Below are positions 14,814 through 19,036 of a stretch of DNA of 19,036 nucleotides, one piece after another. The DNA is taken from contig PLSZ01000250.1 in the NCBI GenBank assembly GCA_003164305.1, positions 1 to 19,036 on the forward strand. Direction: 5' to 3'. This stretch comes from Acetobacteraceae bacterium (lineage in GTDB: Bacteria; Pseudomonadota; Alphaproteobacteria; Acetobacterales; Acetobacteraceae). Position numbers and translations under genes: made by a program. Below the pieces are notes generated by a model. That model saw nothing but the letters and a program-made list of their open reading frames with translations. It did not search any database and was not told the DNA's origin. The stretch's first letter is position 1. Each line of letters opens with the position of its first letter.

Positions 14814-15840
14814 GCGCGGGCGGCGCCGGGATACCCTCTGGGTCGGCCGTCAACGGGTCCGGAAGATCCTTCCCCGCCAGTAACTGTCCGGCCATCAGAG
14901 CCGCGGCGTAGTTATCTCGCCCTTCGTCGGCGAGCCGCGCCAGCGCCTCCAGGCGCCACACGCCGCCGTCCGTGTTCGCCAATCGCACGGCGGCCAATAC
15001 GCGAGCGATTCCACCGGGGAGATCGACCAGATCATGCGTATCGATCGCCGGCGGCGCGTCCACGAATTCGATCTGGGCTTGCACCGAAGCGCCGCCCGCG
15101 TCAGTCACCCGTACGGTGTACAGACCGACTCGGGGTCCGATCATTGAAGAAACGACACGCTCGTCGCCGACCTGAAACGTCCAGGGCGGCGCGTCGCCAC
15201 CGCCGTTCGACGGCGCCGTCTGAGTCCCCCCTGCCGGAGCCCCTGTCGGGGCCAGCACCACCGTGAACGGCGGTTTGCCGCCAAGCCACGCGAGGTTGAA
15301 CCGGCGCGGCACCGCCACCAGCCGCTGCCTCACCGGTCCGGACAGCAACGGCATGGCCATTGGTGGTGGCGGCGTGAGCTTCGTTACGACTGGCGGCTCC
15401 GCGACCGCCGCGCGCGCCTTTCCTTTCCGCGGCGCCTTCGCGGGCGGCACGACCGGCGGCTGCAGATCGTCGTTCCACTTGTTGAGCGCCAGGCCGATCG
15501 GCTCCAGCGCCGTGGGCAGCAACACGGACCGCGGTGCCCGCGCGGTCATCTCGGCGGGAGAGTTCGTCGCCATGACGGTCCAGCGCCGCGGGCCGTCTTT
15601 CGGCATGATCTCGATTCGGCAATCGCCACGAGCGACGACCTGATCCCCAACCAGAAGATCCTCCCAGTATCGCGCTGGCGTCTCCTTCCGGCCGCGAGCG
15701 ATCAGGCATTCGTTGGTGCGGCCGTCGATCGCGCTGACATAGCCGGCGATTGGCGCGGTTCGCGCGCGCGGCTCCATCGCGGAGGCGATCCCGAAGACCA
15801 GAGTCCCGAGCGCCAGGGTCATCACGAGCAGGCGAATCAC
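14764..15840 (-). CDS. Secreted protein with FecR-like N-terminal and Ig-like central part
   Basis: With the GTG at 15840 (GGGGAG 7 nt ahead) the product has 358 residues and begins with a clean signal peptide or anchor (hydrophobic 2-20). Residues about 30-95 ([35 protein letters not shown]) follow the pattern of FecR-like periplasmic domains. A Pro/Ala/Lys-rich linker lies near 125-165, and a beta-rich stretch ending [20 protein letters not shown] near 265-285 looks Ig-like. The tail is helical and Ala-rich, resembling a surface-layer or scaffold part. No sigma factor or TonB receptor is adjacent, so it is not a classical FecIRA regulator. A TTG at 15888 would bury the signal peptide behind basic residues, which is why I reject it. 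Domain assignments are by pattern only. Confidence 0.65.
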   Translation of the reverse strand: MIRLLVMTLALGTLVFGIASAMEPRARTAPIAGYVSAIDGRTNECLIARGRKETPARYWEDLLVGDQVVARGDCRIEIMPKDGPRRWTVMATNSPAEMTARAPRSVLLPTALEPIGLALNKWNDDLQPPVVPPAKAPRKGKARAAVAEPPVVTKLTPPPPMAMPLLSGPVRQRLVAVPRRFNLAWLGGKPPFTVVLAPTGAPAGGTQTAPSNGGGDAPPWTFQVGDERVVSSMIGPRVGLYTVRVTDAGGASVQAQIEFVDAPPAIDTHDLVDLPGGIARVLAAVRLANTDGGVWRLEALARLADEGRDNYAAALMAGQLLAGKDLPDPLTADPEGIPAPPAPIAASSARDAAGRSWR

Positions 15841-16097
15841 TGTTTGGCTCCCCAGCGATTTTCGCTCCCGATCGCGCCTCCCGGTCAAGCGCCTTCGTTC
15901 GTCGCATCCCGCCGCCCCATGGAAGATAGATCAATGACGCGTCCGCCGTCTGGCCCTGATCTGGCGCTGTGCCGGTGGGTCGGCCCGATTGGGGTCGATC
16001 CAGTGGGGGCGACCCGGCCGGAGGCACTTTGAAAAGGGCGCGGAATGGCTCGCCTCTCGCGCCGCATGCTGCGCTGCGATATCCAGAGGTGATGGAT

Positions 16098-17327
16098 ATG
16101 AATATCGAACCGGTCAAAACCGTCCCCGCCCTGCCCGCCATAACGCCCGAGCCGGATGCGTGGCCGCGCTGGCTGCCGCGGCTTCTGGGCTATTTTATCG
16201 CGGTCGGGCCAGCGGCGACGGACATGTATTTGCCGGCGTTTCCGGCGGTGGAGGCGACGTTCCATACCGCGCCCGGCACCGCGCAGTTGACACTGGCGGC
16301 GTGGTTCGCGGGTCTCGCCGTCGGCCAGATCATGCAAGGGACGTTGTCGGACCGCCTCGGGCGGCGGCGGCCGTTGGCGATTGGCTTCACCGTGTTCGCA
16401 CTGGCGATGGTGGGCGGCGCGCTGGCGCCAAACCTGGAGGTGTTGGCGCTGCTGCGGTTTGTCGGCGCGATCGGCGCCTCGGCCGGCATGGTGATCAGCC
16501 GGGCGGTGGTGCGTGATCTCGCCGAGGGCACCCGCGGCGCGATCCTGATGTCACGGCTGGTGCTGGTGATGGGGGTGGCGCCGATTCTGGCGCCGAGCGT
16601 TGGGGCCTTGTTCCTGACCTTCGCGAACTGGCGGTTCATTTTCTGGTTCCAGGCGGCCTACGGCGCGTCGTGCGCCTTGCTGGCATGGCGGATTCTGCCG
16701 GAAACCTTGCCGGAGGAACGCCGCATCCGGGTTGGCGTGGCACAAATCGTCGTGCGCTATCGTTCGATCGTACGGGAACCGGTGTTCCGGGCGCACGCGC
16801 TGATGGGCTGCGCGACGACGTTCTGCATGTTCGCGTATCTCGGCGGATCGTCGCCGGTGTTCATCCAGGGGTTCGGTCTGTCGCCGTCCGGGTTCGGCCT
16901 GATCTTCGGGTTGTGCTCGTGCGGTTTGATCGCCGGGTCGCAGATCAACGCCAGACTGCTGCCGAAGTTAGGCTTGTCGTTCATGCTGCGCTTTATTTGC
17001 CGGGTGTCGTTGCTGGCGACCACGGTCCTGCTGGTTCTAAGTTTCAGCGGCGTGCATGTGCTGTGGATGATCGTCGCGCCGGTGTTTCTGGCGTTGAGCT
17101 GTCAAGGCTTCACCAATGGCAATGTCACGGCGGGCGCCTTGGGCCGGCATGCCGCCCACGCCGGATCGGCCGCCGCGCTGATGGGCGTGGCGCAATTCGC
17201 GTTGGGCGCGACCAGCGGATTGCTGGTCGGACTGCTCACGGATGGCACGCCCCGAGGAATGGCGCTCCTGATGTTCATGGGCTCGCTTTGCGCGGTCATC
17301 GCCGATTTGTTCCGGCCGAAAACCTGA
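16098..17327 (+). CDS. Bcr/CflA-type MFS drug exporter
   Basis: The 409-aa protein has 12 predicted spans. The first holds PAATDMYLPAFPAVEATF, with the Asp-Met-Tyr-Leu-Pro typical of Bcr/CflA proteins. The loop after helix 2 is GQIMQGTLSDRLGRRRPL, a clear motif A. A motif-C-like stretch (GVAPILAPSVGALFL) marks helix 5 and the exporter class. Members expel drugs such as bicyclomycin or chloramphenicol by proton antiport, but the substrate here is unknown. I prefer the ATG at 16098 (AGAGG 8 nt upstream) over ATG 16092, whose spacing is too short. Its stop is separated by one nucleotide from the end of the convergent secreted-protein gene. Confidence 0.9.
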   Translation: MNIEPVKTVPALPAITPEPDAWPRWLPRLLGYFIAVGPAATDMYLPAFPAVEATFHTAPGTAQLTLAAWFAGLAVGQIMQGTLSDRLGRRRPLAIGFTVFALAMVGGALAPNLEVLALLRFVGAIGASAGMVISRAVVRDLAEGTRGAILMSRLVLVMGVAPILAPSVGALFLTFANWRFIFWFQAAYGASCALLAWRILPETLPEERRIRVGVAQIVVRYRSIVREPVFRAHALMGCATTFCMFAYLGGSSPVFIQGFGLSPSGFGLIFGLCSCGLIAGSQINARLLPKLGLSFMLRFICRVSLLATTVLLVLSFSGVHVLWMIVAPVFLALSCQGFTNGNVTAGALGRHAAHAGSAAALMGVAQFALGATSGLLVGLLTDGTPRGMALLMFMGSLCAVIADLFRPKT

Positions 17328-17328
17328 G

Positions 17329-17850
17329 TTATTTCGCATAGAGGACGGTGATCTTCAATCGGACGCGTGCCCGCTCGCAGTTTGGATAGGCCTGCGCCGT
17401 GATGCTGACGTGAGAGTCATCGACTTTCTCCACCAGAATTTGGGCGAACATGTTGATCGTGGCGACATTGTCGTAGGCTTCATAACGCGCATCGAACATT
17501 TTCGCGCCAGCGGGTGGCCCAGAGGGCCGCAACGGAACCTCAAGGAGCCAGCGCACCGGGCCCGCCCCCGGCCTGACCGCATATTCGTTGGGTCCCACGC
17601 CGCCTTCCTCCCCGCAATACAGCACCGGGTACATCGGCACGGACGTCAGCGAAGTGAAGCCGGTCGGCGAGGTGATGGTCGTGGCGGATGCCAAGGGACC
17701 GTTGTCGCCCACGATTTCGAACTTCTGCCCTTTGTAATCAGGAAGCGACTGATTGTGATCCGGAGGTGTCTGAATCGAACGAAAATCCTGAGCCTGCGCC
17801 GCCGTCCCGCACAGCATCAGGCCGCTTACCGCGATGGTCGGTAACCTCAC
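17329..17850 (-). CDS. Small secreted hypothetical protein, 173 aa
   Basis: A signal peptide with cleavage near AQA-QDF (residues 18-23) is evident. The mature domain is beta-rich, with two Cys residues (one in LYCGEEGG near 79, one in YPNCERARV near 160) that could form a disulfide in the periplasm. No family was recognised and no enzyme motif is visible. The GTG start at 17850 has GGAG about 6-7 nt upstream. The gene is tail to tail with the Bcr/CflA exporter, 1 nt apart, and so is not in its operon. Confidence 0.7.
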   Translation of the reverse strand: MRLPTIAVSGLMLCGTAAQAQDFRSIQTPPDHNQSLPDYKGQKFEIVGDNGPLASATTITSPTGFTSLTSVPMYPVLYCGEEGGVGPNEYAVRPGAGPVRWLLEVPLRPSGPPAGAKMFDARYEAYDNVATINMFAQILVEKVDDSHVSITAQAYPNCERARVRLKITVLYAK

Positions 17851-18030
17851 GCCAATCTCCGCACGTCCGGTCGGAAAAGGCCGCCGGGGTGTCGCCTCGA
17901 CGCGCTTTCAGCCGACGCCGATCTTATCGCGCCAATTCTAACGCGCCAGGACATAAAACAGCGACGACCGGCGCCGGATGAACCCGTCGGCCATGACAAT
18001 GGTGGGAAGCGGTCATCGTTCCGCGGCGGA

Positions 18031-18648
18031 TCAGTCCGGCAACTCGATCGTCCGCCAGTAGCTTTCCAGTGCCGCGATCGACTGGACGAAGGTCTGACGC
18101 GGCCGGTCTTTCAGCACGTAGCCCGCGACGTTGTATTCGTAAGCGCGCTCCCGGTCTTCTTCCGCCGCCGAGGTCGTCATGACGAAAACCAAAGTCCGGC
18201 GCAGTTCCGGATCACCGCGCAACTCCTTCAGGAACTCGATTCCACCCATGCGCGGCATATTGAGGTCCAGCAGGATCAGGAACGGCGTTTCGAGCTTCGC
18301 GTGATCGTTCTCTCCGCGCGGCATCTCCAACGCTTCGATGCCATTCCGGGCGACCGCGATCGGATTGACGATCTCCAGCTTCCGGAACGCGCGGCGAATG
18401 GCGTCGACGTCGATCGCATCGTCATCGACCAGCAAAATCGTGGCCGCGTCGGGTTTCGACGTGCCATCCCGCGGGCCCATCGGCGATAGGCCAGCGAACG
18501 CCTCCAGCCGGGTTTCCTGTAACCATTCGTGCGCGTCCGACACCGGAAGCTCTCTGTCCATCTCGAGAAAACAAAAACTGTCGCTCCGAATTCCCGCTCC
18601 GATCCGGAGCGTGTTCGTTAAACAGATGTTCAGCGAGTTGAGATCCAT
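18031..18648 (-). CDS. Rcp1-like single-domain response regulator with N-terminal extension
   Basis: The receiver domain begins near residue 68 with ILLVDDDAID (Asp75, Asp76). The phosphoacceptor is Asp128 in LILLDLNMP, the switch Thr lies in VMTTSAAEED (158-159) and the conserved Lys is Lys180 in GYVLKD. The ending YWRTIELPD is typical of Rcp1-like regulators, which usually receive phosphate from phytochrome or PAS histidine kinases. No kinase is in view. The first 65 or so residues are an unusual extension. I chose ATG 18648 because AGGA precedes it by 8-9 nt; ATG 18561 and ATG 18480 are later options with no visible ribosome binding site. A 7-bp hairpin (18595-18611) lies within the extension and would be in the 5' leader if a later start is used. 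Confidence 0.85.
   Translation of the reverse strand: MDLNSLNICLTNTLRIGAGIRSDSFCFLEMDRELPVSDAHEWLQETRLEAFAGLSPMGPRDGTSKPDAATILLVDDDAIDVDAIRRAFRKLEIVNPIAVARNGIEALEMPRGENDHAKLETPFLILLDLNMPRMGGIEFLKELRGDPELRRTLVFVMTTSAAEEDRERAYEYNVAGYVLKDRPRQTFVQSIAALESYWRTIELPD
18595..18611 (-). promoter_or_regulatory. Small perfect hairpin near the response-regulator start
   Basis: CGCTCCG and CGGAGCG flank a 3-nt loop, giving a compact 7-bp stem. It lies inside the coding extension if translation starts at 18648, or in the leader RNA if it starts at 18561 or 18480. A role in translation control is only a possibility. Confidence 0.3.
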
Positions 18649-18918
18649 CCGGTGCGTCCTTGAAAGCGTCAACGAGCGGCAAAATGTCCGCCTCAGGTTA
18701 ACGAAAGGTGAATTTCAGTCATCATTTTCCTGTTTTGTTCTCTGCCGCTCTTCGCATCTTGTTAACGTTTCCGTGATAGGATTCGGCCAGCCACGCGGAC
18801 CAAACTCCGCCCGTGTTTCCCGACACCGGTGTGTCAGCTTGAAACCCCGTCCATTCTCATAAAGACTGACCACATCAGGCGGAGCCAATCCGTGGGCATT
18901 GTTCGGAGGAGTCGGGAA

Positions 18919-19036
18919 ATGACGCTCATTCACCATGTCGTGACGGGCGCGGGCCGGCCCCCTGTCGTGTTCGTGCATGGATTCGCCTGCGCGCACACTG
19001 ATTGGGATGCGCAGGTCGCGCATCTGGCCGACCGCC
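18919..19036 (+). CDS. Alpha/beta hydrolase, 5' part only (cut by window end)
   Basis: Thirty-nine codons are visible. VVFVHGFACAHTDWDAQVAH (residues 16-35) is the characteristic strand-3 and oxyanion HG motif of alpha/beta hydrolases, with the typical W-D-x-Q that follows. The Ser, Asp and His of the triad would lie beyond the window. GGAGGA (18905-18910) is 8 nt ahead of the ATG, so the start is firm. It is divergent from the response regulator, with 270 nt of intergenic DNA between them in which I could not identify a reliable promoter. Confidence 0.85.
   Translation, partial: MTLIHHVVTGAGRPPVVFVHGFACAHTDWDAQVAHLADR

Noticed and set aside
18690..18770. Possible CtrA sites from two GTTAACG words upstream of the response regulator
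   Set aside because: The two words are too far apart to match TTAA-N7-TTAA, and neither continues as a full CtrA half-site pair.

Overview
The window is GC-rich and codes densely on both strands. The gene complement (alphaproteobacterial-type PfkB/adenosine-kinase-like protein, OpgC-type membrane acyltransferase, Rcp1-like response regulator, small secreted proteins of unknown family) suggests an alphaproteobacterium, plausibly of the Acetobacteraceae. That placement is an inference from protein style and base composition; no rRNA or other marker gene is present. No phage, IS transposase, tRNA, rRNA or CRISPR array was seen.

Layout. Positions 1-510 carry a small REP-like hairpin with a tandem copy and otherwise no supportable gene. 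From 511 to 3125 runs a rightward set: an unrecognised 172-aa protein coupled by ATGA to a small lipoprotein, an MFS_3-type transporter, and a GxxExxY (PD-(D/E)XK-like) protein. Just downstream of the last lies a noncoding element with a perfect 32-nt inverted repeat and a degenerate direct repeat around one arm. RidA-like and rhodanese genes follow, and converge on a leftward Na/Pi-cotransporter with a PhoU-like tail (4421-6079).

The most interesting block is 6304-9011: an OpgC-family membrane acyltransferase followed by two tandem, secreted SGNH-hydrolase paralogs. The second keeps every catalytic block. The first has lost the Ser, Asn and His and contains no histidine at all, so it reads as a pseudoenzyme. 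Together they look like a possible periplasmic glycan O-acylation or deacylation module. A nested set of palindromes (about 9084-9336) fills the gap before the next, convergent operon.

That leftward operon (11590-9383) encodes a mandelate-racemase-type enolase-superfamily enzyme and a PfkB sugar/nucleoside kinase. Then come an EI24-domain membrane protein, a large GT-C-like polytopic membrane protein, an unrecognised 176-aa protein behind an AT-rich promoter island, a secreted FecR-like/Ig-like protein overlapping it tail to tail, a Bcr/CflA-type drug exporter, a small secreted protein, a stand-alone Rcp1-like response regulator with an unusual N-terminal extension, and the first 39 codons of an alpha/beta hydrolase cut by the window end.
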